Shown here: positions 52,849 to 63,416 of the stretch, one piece after another
Layout of the letters: every line of letters begins with the position of its first letter
Numbering within the stretch: position 1 is the first letter of the stretch
DNA from: Bradyrhizobium sacchari
Lineage (GTDB): Bacteria > Pseudomonadota > Alphaproteobacteria > Rhizobiales > Xanthobacteraceae
Reading direction: 5' to 3'
DNA: 64,000 nucleotides
Assembly: GCF_002068095.1 (NCBI RefSeq)
Contig: NZ_LWIG01000001.1
Coordinates: 584,903-648,902 of the forward strand
Notes under the pieces: model-generated
Told to the model about the DNA's origin: nothing
What the model saw: the letters and a program-made list of their open reading frames with translations, nothing else
Database searches by the model: none
Made by a program: the position numbers and the translations under genes

Positions 52849-52994
52849 GCCCCCCGCCTGGGCCTGTCATGGCGAGATTGAACCAGTCGGGTTCCTGAGG
52901 CGACTAGACGCCTGGAGGCGATGGCGACCATGTCGCAGCCGCCGCATGGCGCGAAAATCACAACGCGCGACATTCCTGGAGTGTGAGTAAGACG

Positions 52995-53744
52995 ATGGTC
53001 AAACGCGCGTCAAATATTCCGACGGGATGGCGGCTGGTGGTGTGCGGCCTCTTGCTTCTCGCGAGCTGCCCGCTTCCGGCGCACGCCGAGGGCGCGGTGC
53101 CCCACATGGCGCGGCTGTATTTGGCGCGGCTGTGGCCCGGGCCGCTCAAGCTCGATCCTGATGTCGATCTGCCCGTGCCGACCCGGATCAGCCATAGGCA
53201 CTTCACCACCCAATATGCTGATGGCGTCAAGGCTCCGATCCGGCGTACGCTCAGCGCCAGCATCCCTGCCGAGTTCAGCGACGTGCTCGCCTTCTACCGT
53301 GCCGAGCTGCCGAAGCTCGGCTGGCAGGAAGTGGCAGGTGGGCCCATGGTCGCAGCCGAGCACGCGGAGCTCTCGTTCACATCCCCGCAGGGGCCCGTCA
53401 GCATGAAGCTTGACCGCTCGAAGGACGAGACCACCGTCGAGCTGGTGCAGCGAAATACGGAAGCCGCGGCCAAGGCCAATTTCCTGCCGATCGCAGGACA
53501 AGCGCGGCTGATATTCGGCTATCTCGTGCCTGATGTCGCTTCGCTCGCGATCAATGATCAAATCGTCAAGATCGAAGGCGGCCTCAATCACCCGCAAATG
53601 CTGGATCTGCCGCCGGGCACCTATTCCTACCAGCTGCTCGTGTCGGGCCATCCGGTGCGCACCGATTCCATCACTGTGGCCGCGGACGAGGCCTGGGCCC
53701 TCAGGTTGAGTGACGACGAGAGCAAGTCGGACCGGGTCTACTGA
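52995..53744 (+). CDS. Exported protein of unknown function, FY-GW module paralogue 3
   Basis: A 249-residue protein with signal peptide 'WRLVVCGLLLLASCPLPAHA', which may be a lipoprotein signal variant because of 'LLLASC'. The mature part repeats the layout of paralogue 1: 'LKLDPDVDLPVPTRI', 'FSDVLAFYRAELPKLGWQEV', 'LSFTSPQGPVSMKLDRSKDETTVELVQRN', 'LPIAGQARLIFGYL' and the closing 'LPPGTYSYQLLVSGHPVRTDSITVAADEAWAL'. The ATG at 52995 is used; GGAG is 13 bases upstream, so the GTG at 52983 cannot be excluded. It lies just before gyrB, in the same direction. Confidence 0.75.
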   Translation: MVKRASNIPTGWRLVVCGLLLLASCPLPAHAEGAVPHMARLYLARLWPGPLKLDPDVDLPVPTRISHRHFTTQYADGVKAPIRRTLSASIPAEFSDVLAFYRAELPKLGWQEVAGGPMVAAEHAELSFTSPQGPVSMKLDRSKDETTVELVQRNTEAAAKANFLPIAGQARLIFGYLVPDVASLAINDQIVKIEGGLNHPQMLDLPPGTYSYQLLVSGHPVRTDSITVAADEAWALRLSDDESKSDRVY

Positions 53745-56463
<2,719 letters not shown>

Positions 56464-56496
56464 GGCGGGTTGGCTTGATCGGCCACCATGGACGCA

Positions 56497-56525
56497 GATC
56501 ACCTCTCCCGCAGGGAGAGGTGATC
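56497..56525 (+). terminator. Perfect stem-loop after gyrB
   Basis: GATCACCTCTCCC (56497-56509) pairs with GGGAGAGGTGATC (56513-56525) around GCA: a 13-pair perfect stem 33 bases past the gyrB stop. It belongs to the CCTCTCCC/GGGAGAGG repeat family and has no T-run, so it is a probable but unproven terminator. Confidence 0.55.
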
Positions 56526-56695
56526 GAATCCCCTGAACCTCGCCACCCTCCCCCGCGACGAAGTAGCGTGCCCCACGGGCCGCTGCCGCGTTGCCGACGC
56601 GAATGTCACCGAGCACGCTGGACGAGAGCGCCGGAGCCGAAGTGCGAGCCGGCGCGATGGACCTGAGGGCAGATCACGGATGAGGTCCGAGCGAC

Positions 56696-57334
56696 ATGTT
56701 GCCGATTTTAGCTGACCATCGCCAAATGTACGTGCAGCAGGTCTTCGAAATGGCCGAGCTCTTCGGCTTCGAGACCCGCAACAAGTATCGTATTCGCGAT
56801 CAAAATGGCCGCGATCTGCTCTATGCGGCCGAACAGCAAAAGGGAATTCTCGGCTTCCTGGGGCGCCAGGCATTCGGGCATTGGCGCTCTTTTGAGGTTC
56901 ATTTTTTCGACAATGCCCGCCAGCCGGTCATGCGCGGGATTCATCCCTTCCGCTGGTTCTTTCAGTGCCTGGAGCTGCGTTCGCGCGACGGCCGCCTCAT
57001 CGGAACCATCGAGCGTCAGTTTTCGATTCTCACCAAGACCTTCCATGTGCACGATGCGCAGGGGAGAGTGGTGCTCGAAGTCAGCTCGCCATTTTGGCGC
57101 GTATGGACCTTTCCGTTCATGCGCGGCGGGCGAGAACACGCGCGCGTTGCGAAGAAATGGTCCGGCCTCGGTGCTGAACTGTTCACCGACCGCGATAATT
57201 TTCTGGTGGAGTATCTCGAACGCAGCCTGACGGAAGATGAGCGAGCGCTGGTTCTCGCAGCTGCGATCTACATCGATCTCATGTACTTCGAAGTCAAAGG
57301 CGAGGGCGGAGCCATCAATTTGTTCCGGAATTGA
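56696..57334 (+). CDS. Phospholipid scramblase-related protein
   Basis: A 212-residue soluble or peripheral membrane protein of the scramblase/LURP-one beta-barrel superfamily. It carries 'YRIRDQNGRDLLYAAEQQKG', 'GHWRSFEVHFFDNARQPVMRGIHPFRWFFQCLELRSRDGRLIGTIERQFS', 'WRVWTFPFMRGGREHARVAKKWSGLGAELFTDRDNFLVEY' and an ending helix 'LVLAAAIYIDLMYFE', all in family order. Scramblases in animals move lipids with Ca2+, while the bacterial role is unknown. No ribosome site of note precedes the ATG at 56696. Confidence 0.8.
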   Translation: MLPILADHRQMYVQQVFEMAELFGFETRNKYRIRDQNGRDLLYAAEQQKGILGFLGRQAFGHWRSFEVHFFDNARQPVMRGIHPFRWFFQCLELRSRDGRLIGTIERQFSILTKTFHVHDAQGRVVLEVSSPFWRVWTFPFMRGGREHARVAKKWSGLGAELFTDRDNFLVEYLERSLTEDERALVLAAAIYIDLMYFEVKGEGGAINLFRN

Positions 57335-57635
57335 AGCGCGGTGTAACCCAGAGGGAGCGCATCGGGCTGCTGCAGGGGCCGTTCGTCACAAGCTCCGACC
57401 TCATCCTGAGAAACCCGCGTCAGCGGGCGTCTCGAAGGATGGCCGCGGGTGACATACGTGCCTGCATGGTCCGCCAGGCAATGCGGGTATCGTCCTCAGA
57501 GCGCGTTCCGCGCTCCTCACCATGAGGAATTGGCGGTCTCCCCAGGCCTACCAGCGCAATTGCTCCCCTGCTCAAATCTCTGTAGGTTCCGCCCGAAACA
57601 GGCCCGCCCCACTCATCAGGACAGCGAGAATTCAT
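57335..57635. repeat. Intergenic region with palindromic repeat, family C copy 2
   Basis: About 300 bases between the scramblase-like gene and the murA paralogue. From 57400 to about 57528 it holds a family C repeat starting CTCATCCTGAGAAACCCGCG and ending CGCTCCTCACCATGAGG. An open frame from 57522 enters this repeat and is treated as non-coding. The murA-like gene's true start lies at 57636. Confidence 0.7.
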
Positions 57636-58931
57636 TTGGCGCCCATCCAGTACATCGTCGAGGGCGGTCACCGGCTCTCGGGCTCGATCGAGCCGTCCGG
57701 CAACAAGAATTCGGCACTGCCGATCATCGCCGCCGCCCTGCTCACCGAGCATCCGGTGACGCTGGAGAACGTGCCGCGGATTCGCGACACCGAGACGCTG
57801 GTCGAACTGATACGCTCGGTCGGGGCGTCCGCGGAATGGACCGGGCGCAACACACTCCACATCCACGCCAAGAGCATCCGCGCCGCCGATCTCGACCCCG
57901 AGCTCTGCGTCCGCATCCGGGCCTCGATCCTGCTCGCCGGCCCCCTGCTCGCCCGCTGCGGCGAAGTGATGCTGCCGCCGCCCGGGGGCGACGTCATCGG
58001 CCGGCGCCGGCTCGACACCCACGTGCTGGCGCTCGAACAGCTGGGCGCCAAGGTGACGGCGACCGACCGACTCGAATTCCGCGCTGCGAAGCTCGCCGGG
58101 GCGGACGTGTTCCTGGACGAGCCGAGCGTCACCGCGACCGAGAATGCGCTGGTGGCGGCCGTCGCCGCCGACGGCGTCACCTATTTGCGCAACGCCGCCT
58201 CCGAGCCGCATGTGCAGGATCTCGCCAATTTCCTGGTCGCGCTCGGCGCCAGGATCGAGGGCATCGGCACCAACACCATGGTCGTGCACGGGCCGGCGAC
58301 GCTGGGGGAAACCACTTACCGGATCCAGCCCGACCATATCGAGGTCGGCTCGCTGATCGGCCTTGCCGCCGTGACGCGCTCTCCCTTGCGCATCGTGCGC
58401 GCCGGCGTCGAGCACCTGCGCTCGATCCGCATGGGCTTCGAACGGCTCGGCATCGTCTGCCGCATCGAGGGCGACGATCTCATCGTGCCGTCGAACCAGA
58501 CGCTGAAGATCCAGGACGATTTCGGCGGCCACGTGCCGAAGCTGGAGGACCAGCCCTGGCCGGCCTTCCCGGCCGATTTGATGTCGATCGCGATCGTCAC
58601 CGCCACGCAATGCGAGGGCGTGATCCTGATGTTCGAGAAGATGTTCGAGTCGCGGATGTTCTTCGTCGACAAGCTGATCGCGATGGGCGCGCGTATTGTC
58701 CTCTGCGATCCTCACCGCGCCATCATCGCCGGTCCCAGCCGCCTGCACGGCGCGACCATGACCTCGCCCGACATCCGCGCCGGCATGGCGATGCTGCTCG
58801 CGGCCGTGTGTGCCGAGGGCACCTCTACCATCAACAACGCCGACCAGATCGAACGCGGCTATGAGCGCATCGAGGAACGGCTGAACGCGCTGGGCGCCAA
58901 GATCAAGCGCGTACCGGAAAGGAAGAGCTGA
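57636..58931 (+). CDS. UDP-N-acetylglucosamine 1-carboxyvinyltransferase-like protein with Asp at the catalytic Cys position
   Basis: A 431-residue EPSP-synthase-fold enzyme of the MurA type, which adds enolpyruvate from PEP to UDP-GlcNAc. The Lys of MurA is kept (Lys24 in 'GNKNSALPI'), as are the catalytic Asp in 'FPADLMS' and the Arg in 'IRAGMAML'. At the loop where MurA has the Cys that reacts with PEP and with fosfomycin ('GGC'), this protein has Asp119 ('GGDVIGRR'). Cys-to-Asp variants are active but fosfomycin-resistant in other bacteria. It lies outside the usual murA-hisD context, so it may be a second copy. TTG start at 57636 fits the family N terminus 'LAPIQYIVEGGHRL'. Confidence 0.88.
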   Translation: MAPIQYIVEGGHRLSGSIEPSGNKNSALPIIAAALLTEHPVTLENVPRIRDTETLVELIRSVGASAEWTGRNTLHIHAKSIRAADLDPELCVRIRASILLAGPLLARCGEVMLPPPGGDVIGRRRLDTHVLALEQLGAKVTATDRLEFRAAKLAGADVFLDEPSVTATENALVAAVAADGVTYLRNAASEPHVQDLANFLVALGARIEGIGTNTMVVHGPATLGETTYRIQPDHIEVGSLIGLAAVTRSPLRIVRAGVEHLRSIRMGFERLGIVCRIEGDDLIVPSNQTLKIQDDFGGHVPKLEDQPWPAFPADLMSIAIVTATQCEGVILMFEKMFESRMFFVDKLIAMGARIVLCDPHRAIIAGPSRLHGATMTSPDIRAGMAMLLAAVCAEGTSTINNADQIERGYERIEERLNALGAKIKRVPERKS

Positions 58932-59439
58932 GGCAGCTTTCTTCCTTCTCCTCTTGCGGGAGAAGGTGGCATAGGCGCCTTCGGCCGCCGTTCTCAAGAA
59001 CGCCGAAGCAAAGCTTCGGCTATGGCGCCGGATGAGGGGTTCTCTCCACGAATTCAAGTGAGAATTGGACTCGCGGACAGAACCCCTCACCCGTCTCGCC
59101 GCTATCGCGGCGAGCCACCCTCTCCCACAAGGGGAGAGGGAAAAGAAGCCCGCGCCACGCACAGTATCGTAGGATGGGCAAAGCACAGCGTGCCCACCAT
59201 TTCTCTCTAAATCATTGATAGACGTGGCCACGGCGCAAGCGCGCCTTTGCCGACCCTACGATCCCTGAAAATGGTCTCGTGCCCCGGACGCAGCGCAGCG
59301 CTTCTTCAGCGGTGCGCTGCTGAGCCGGGGCCCATGCGACTGCGAGCTACGCCTGTGGCTCCTGGGTCCCGGCTCGCGCTTCGCGCGTCCGGGACACATG
59401 GGCCATGTTTTCGTCGCCCGGTTGTGCTAATGAGCCGCC
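58932..59439. repeat. Repeat-rich intergenic region
   Basis: About 508 bases without a gene. A family D repeat in the inverted sense (about 58943-59040, CCTTCTCCTCTTGCGGGAGAAGG through GGATGAGGGG, given in parts) is followed after a 43-base spacer by a direct copy at about 59083-59141 (ACCCCTCACCCG to CACAAGGGGAGAGGG). Next comes 'GTAGGATGGGCAAAGC' at about 59171 and a large palindrome at 59279-59399 (GTGCCCCGGACGC to GCGTCCGGGACAC). The layout of inverted copy-spacer-direct copy is the same as around the DUF559 gene, but with no gene inside. Confidence 0.75.
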
Positions 59440-60834
59440 ATGCTCGACACCGTCCAACAGCATGCGCAGCCGCAAGCCGGCGTGCCGCAAAATCATCTCG
59501 CGCAAGAATTCGGCGAGACGCTGCGGCTGGCCGTGCCGATGATGCTGACACAGCTCGGACAGATCGCGATGATCACCACTGATCTCGCGCTGATCGGGCG
59601 GCTCGGCGAGGATGCGGTGGCCGCTGCGGCGCTGGCGCATACGGTCTATTTCGTCAGCTTCACCTTCGGGCTCGGACTGATGTCGGCGGTGTCGCCGCTG
59701 GCCGCGCAGGCGTTCGGCGCCGGCGATGTCAGGCGGATCCGCCGCTCTCTTCGCGTCGGGCTATGGGCCGCGCTGCTGATCTCGCTGCCGATGATGGCCT
59801 CGCCGCTCTATGGCGAACAGATCCTGCTCGCGCTCGGCCAAATGCCGCAAGCCGCCGCGCTCGCCCAGCGCTATCTGAACGGTCTCGCCTGGGGCATCGC
59901 ACCTGCGCTCGGCTTCATCGCGCTGCGCAGCATGATGAGCGCGGTGAACCGGCCGCAGGCACCGCTGTGGATCACGCTCGCGGCCATCCCGATCAACGCC
60001 GCGCTGGTCTATGTCCTGATCCACGGCCTGCTCGGCCTGCCGGAGCTCGGCCTGTTCGGCGCGGGCCTTGCCACCACGCTGGTCAATCTCGGCACCTTTC
60101 TCGCCGCGCTCGCCATCGCAGGGCTGCGCAAGCCGTTTGCCGACTACCGCCCGCTCGCCCATCTCTGGCGGATCGACTGGCCGTTGATGCGCCAGCTCAT
60201 CGCGGTCGGCGCGCCGATCTCGTTTTCCCTGCTGCTGGAATATGGCCTATTCTCCTCCGCCGCGCTGCTGATGGGACTGATCTCGACCACGGCGCTCGCC
60301 GCGCACCAGATCGCGCTCCAGGTCACCGCCGTGCTGTTCATGGTGCCGCTCGGCGTCGGCATGGCAGCGACGGTGCGCGTCGGCCATGCCTTCGGCCGCA
60401 ACGACATGGTCGCGGTGAGACGCGCAGGCCTCGTCGCAGCCGTGCTCGGGATCGCGTTCGTGTCCGCCCTGACCGTCGCGATCGTCCTCGGCCGCTACGA
60501 GCTCGGACGGCTGTTCTTCGGCCGCAGCGAGGCCAGCGCGGCGACGGTCGAGCTGACGGCAACGCTGCTGCTGGTCGGCGCGAGCTTCTTCGTCGCCGAC
60601 GGCCTCCAGACCATCATGGGCGGCGCGCTGCGCGGCATCAATGACACCAGGATGACGCTGGTGTTCGCGGCGATCGGCTATTGGTGCGTGGCCTTTCCGA
60701 TCGCCTGGATTCTTGCTTTCCACACGGGGCTGGGCGCGGTCGGGGTCTGGATCGGGTTCTCGGTCGGCACCTTCGTCTATGCCGGGCTCCTGATCTTGCG
60801 CTTCCAGATGCTAGCGCGCAAACTGGCGGGATGA
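59440..60834 (+). CDS. MATE-family multidrug/cation antiporter (NorM-like)
   Basis: A 464-residue inner-membrane exporter with 12 predicted helices. 'LAVPMMLTQLGQIAMITTDLALIGRLGEDAVAAAALA' is the usual first helix pair and 'GLGLMSAVSPLAAQAFGAGD' follows; the second half repeats with 'LAAHQIALQVTAVLFMVPLGVGMAATVRVGHAFG'. Such pumps export cationic drugs or metabolites in exchange for Na+ or H+. The stop overlaps the DUF2867 gene as ATGA, so the three genes to 61972 form one coupled operon. Confidence 0.94.
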   Translation: MLDTVQQHAQPQAGVPQNHLAQEFGETLRLAVPMMLTQLGQIAMITTDLALIGRLGEDAVAAAALAHTVYFVSFTFGLGLMSAVSPLAAQAFGAGDVRRIRRSLRVGLWAALLISLPMMASPLYGEQILLALGQMPQAAALAQRYLNGLAWGIAPALGFIALRSMMSAVNRPQAPLWITLAAIPINAALVYVLIHGLLGLPELGLFGAGLATTLVNLGTFLAALAIAGLRKPFADYRPLAHLWRIDWPLMRQLIAVGAPISFSLLLEYGLFSSAALLMGLISTTALAAHQIALQVTAVLFMVPLGVGMAATVRVGHAFGRNDMVAVRRAGLVAAVLGIAFVSALTVAIVLGRYELGRLFFGRSEASAATVELTATLLLVGASFFVADGLQTIMGGALRGINDTRMTLVFAAIGYWCVAFPIAWILAFHTGLGAVGVWIGFSVGTFVYAGLLILRFQMLARKLAG

Positions 60835-61319
60835 TCGGAACGGTCCGCGAAGTCACTCCTGATGTCGACGCCGGCGTTGTGCTCGCCGGCGCGCAGTTCA
60901 TCGATGCCTTTCGCGTCGAGGTCGGTGCGACGCAATTGAGCGCCCGCGAGGCCTGCACCCGCATGGTGCTGCACGGGCCGCGCTGGATCGACACACTGAC
61001 GCGACTGCGCAACGTCCTGGTGAAACCCTTCGGACTGAAGACGTCGGGCGACGGTGCTCCGGCTCCTTACGGGATGATCGGCCTGTTTCCAGTGCTGAGC
61101 GAAACGCCGGAGCAGCTCATCGCCGGGTTTGACGACTACCATCTCGATTTCCGCGTCGTGGTTGACATCGCCGGCGGTGCGGCGGACCGGCGGGTGACAT
61201 TGACCACGCTGGTGCGGACCAACAATCTGCTCGGGCGCACCTACCTCAGGCTGATCGTACCGTTCCACAAGCTTGTGGCCCGCAGCATGATGGGAGACAT
61301 CGCGGAGCCGGCCCGATGA
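60831..61319 (+). CDS. DUF2867 family protein
   Basis: A 162-residue cytosolic protein resembling DUF2867, a family of unknown function. 'FRVEVGATQLSAREACTRMVLHGPRWIDTLTRLRNVLVKPFGLK' and 'FRVVVDIAGGAADRRVTLTTLVRTNNLLGRTYLRLIVPFHKLVARSMM' are its main conserved blocks, the latter ending in a helix. Start and stop overlap neighbours by four bases each (ATGA), coupling it to the MATE exporter and the isomerase. Confidence 0.85.
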   Translation: MIGTVREVTPDVDAGVVLAGAQFIDAFRVEVGATQLSAREACTRMVLHGPRWIDTLTRLRNVLVKPFGLKTSGDGAPAPYGMIGLFPVLSETPEQLIAGFDDYHLDFRVVVDIAGGAADRRVTLTTLVRTNNLLGRTYLRLIVPFHKLVARSMMGDIAEPAR

Positions 61320-61972
61320 CGCTGTCCGTCGACCTCTTCTACTCCTACCGCAGCCCCTTCAGCTATCTGGCGCTGCCGAAGACGCTGAAGCTGGTCGCGG
61401 AGTACGACCTCGCGGTGAACCTCCGGCCGGTCTATCCGCTCGCGGTCCGCGTGCCCGGTTTTTTCAAGAAGGCCAGCCCGAACTTCATTCGCTACATCGT
61501 GCTCGACAGCACGCGCGTGGCGCAGCACGAGGGCATTCCGTTCCGCTTTCCCAGGCCCGATCCGATCGTACAGGACAAGGTGACGCTCGATGTCGCGACC
61601 GAGCAGCCCTACATCCACCGCCTGACCCGGCTGGGCGCCATGGCGCAGCTCGAGGGACGCTCGCTCGCATTTACAGATGCGATCGCGCGCGTGCTGTGGG
61701 ACGGTTCGGTCTCGGGGTGGAACGAAGGCGACCATCTCGCGCGCGCCGCGGAGAAAGCGGGCTTCGATCTTGCCGCGATGGATGAAGCGATCACCGCTGA
61801 TCCGGGCCGCTATGAGCAGGTGATCGCGGAGAACGAGAAGGACCACGCCGCGTCAGGCCATTGGGGCGTGCCGACCTTCGTGTTCGAGAACGAGCCGTTC
61901 TTCGGGCAGGACCGCATCGATCTCTTGGTCTGGCGTATGCAGGGCAAGGGGCTGTCGAAGCGCCAGGCATGA
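61316..61972 (+). CDS. DsbA-family 2-hydroxychromene-2-carboxylate isomerase-like protein
   Basis: A 218-residue thioredoxin-fold enzyme of the HCCA isomerase/kappa-GST type. 'SVDLFYSYRSPFSYLALPK' takes the place of the CxxC of DsbA, with Ser instead of Cys, and 'SGHWGVPTFVFENEPFFGQDR' carries the cis-Pro loop and the late 'F-G-Q-D' motif. Members use glutathione to isomerise or conjugate aromatic intermediates such as those from naphthalene breakdown. No such degradation cluster is near, so the substrate is open. Coupled by ATGA to the DUF2867 gene. Confidence 0.88.
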   Translation: MTLSVDLFYSYRSPFSYLALPKTLKLVAEYDLAVNLRPVYPLAVRVPGFFKKASPNFIRYIVLDSTRVAQHEGIPFRFPRPDPIVQDKVTLDVATEQPYIHRLTRLGAMAQLEGRSLAFTDAIARVLWDGSVSGWNEGDHLARAAEKAGFDLAAMDEAITADPGRYEQVIAENEKDHAASGHWGVPTFVFENEPFFGQDRIDLLVWRMQGKGLSKRQA

Positions 61973-62038
61973 ACCGGTTTCGCCGAAGCCGCGACTGAGA
62001 CGTGGTGCCCCGATGCCGGCGGCACGGTCGGAGGTCGC

Positions 62039-63352
62039 ATGCATCTGGCAAAATTCTTCCATCGCCCGCCCGGCGACGACGATCGCGAGCTGATACTGAT
62101 CCCGGGCCACGATCCCCTGGTGCTCGGCATCCACATGAACTGGACGGGCGATCCGGACGCGGAAGAATTCCTGCGCAAGGAGTTTTCCAACATCGCCGAC
62201 GCTGCCGCGGCCTTCCGCCGCCATGTCGGCGAGCTCGTCGCTTCCGGCTATGTCGAGACGGACCATACCAATTACACGCTGCGCGACCTCGGACCCGGTC
62301 CGCGAGCCAAGCCGGACTGGCAGAGAGGCCTGGACGAGCTGATGATCCTGGCGCTCAGCGCGCCGATGGCCGAGCAGGCGAGGCAGCTCGACGCGCTCAA
62401 GGGCACGCCGGCCGAGCATGAGCCGCTGTATCTCTGGCACGCCGCTCGCCGCAGCAAGGTCGACGGTGGAAATCCCCCGCAAGCGGTGCGCCTTGCCGAA
62501 CAGGCGCGCGATACGCTCATTGCACGGCGGGCTGCCGGGCAGCCGCATTATGCATGGTCGATCTATGAGAACGACCTCGAGGGACGCATCCTGGACTTGC
62601 TGAGCGATGCCTATCTTCAGGCCGACAATCCCGACGAGGCGCTGAAGACGATCGAGCATGTCTGCAAGATCGCCCCGAGTCAGGGCCGGATCGTCAAGCG
62701 CGCCGAGCTGCTCTGCGGCTATTTCCCCGAGCGGCGGGAGGAAGCCTTCGACGATGCCTATCAATGGTCGCAGTTCGGCGGCTTCGAGGACATCATGGCG
62801 CTGCCCGGCTATGCCGAATATGAGGCGCGGCGCAAGGCAAGCAAATCCGCCAAAGGCTGGCGCTGGAAGCGCGGCAAGCCGGCGAGCGAAGCAGGCATCA
62901 GCGCCGCGGAGCAGGCGCTCGGCGTTCGGCTGCCCGACGACTATCGCAAATTCCTGCTGACCCGCGGCGAGACCGAGCTCTTGGTTCGGTTGCCCAAGTC
63001 GTCATCCGAGCTCCGCTTCTATGCACCGGGCGAGCTCGCCACGCAGCAGCGCAATGTCCTCGATTTCATCGCCCATTCCGAGGACGAGCTCGAAGAGGCC
63101 TGCGCCTATTTCCGAAAAGAATACGGCGTCTCGTTAAAGCACCTGGTGCCCATCGCCGAGCCGTCGCAGCTCAGCCGCTGCCTGCTGCTCCATGTCGAGG
63201 AGGGCGAGCGCTACGGCTGGTGCTTCCGATGGGACCATGACGGCGCATGGGAGCTGGAGCAACAGCAGCCGGGTTTTGACGTGGCGTTGAAGAGACTGAC
63301 CGACGGCATCAAGCGGCGCGAGGCGGAGCAGCTCGCGTTCTTCGATCTCTAG
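62039..63352 (+). CDS. SUKH (SMI1/KNR4) domain protein
   Basis: A 437-residue cytosolic protein. Residues about 280-430 form a SUKH-like domain: 'GISAAEQALGVRLPDDYRKFLLTRGETELLV' is the diagnostic start, and 'YGWCFRWDHDGAWELEQQQPGF' lies near the end. The N-terminal 270 residues look mostly helical, with TPR-like stretches 'DEALKTIEHVCKIAPSQGRIV'. SUKH proteins often act as immunity proteins against toxins in polymorphic-toxin systems, though solitary ones are common; no toxin gene is seen next to it. GAGG lies before the ATG at 62039. Confidence 0.75.
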   Translation: MHLAKFFHRPPGDDDRELILIPGHDPLVLGIHMNWTGDPDAEEFLRKEFSNIADAAAAFRRHVGELVASGYVETDHTNYTLRDLGPGPRAKPDWQRGLDELMILALSAPMAEQARQLDALKGTPAEHEPLYLWHAARRSKVDGGNPPQAVRLAEQARDTLIARRAAGQPHYAWSIYENDLEGRILDLLSDAYLQADNPDEALKTIEHVCKIAPSQGRIVKRAELLCGYFPERREEAFDDAYQWSQFGGFEDIMALPGYAEYEARRKASKSAKGWRWKRGKPASEAGISAAEQALGVRLPDDYRKFLLTRGETELLVRLPKSSSELRFYAPGELATQQRNVLDFIAHSEDELEEACAYFRKEYGVSLKHLVPIAEPSQLSRCLLLHVEEGERYGWCFRWDHDGAWELEQQQPGFDVALKRLTDGIKRREAEQLAFFDL

Positions 63353-63416
63353 AGCTTCTTTTGACGCGTTTTCTTTACGCGAACCGGCATCCACTTCGCT
63401 TGAAAACGCTTTGGCT

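Noticed and set aside
57522-57635. Upstream extension of the murA-like protein to 57522
   Set aside because: The first 38 codons pass through a family C repeat and give a sequence unlike any MurA N terminus.
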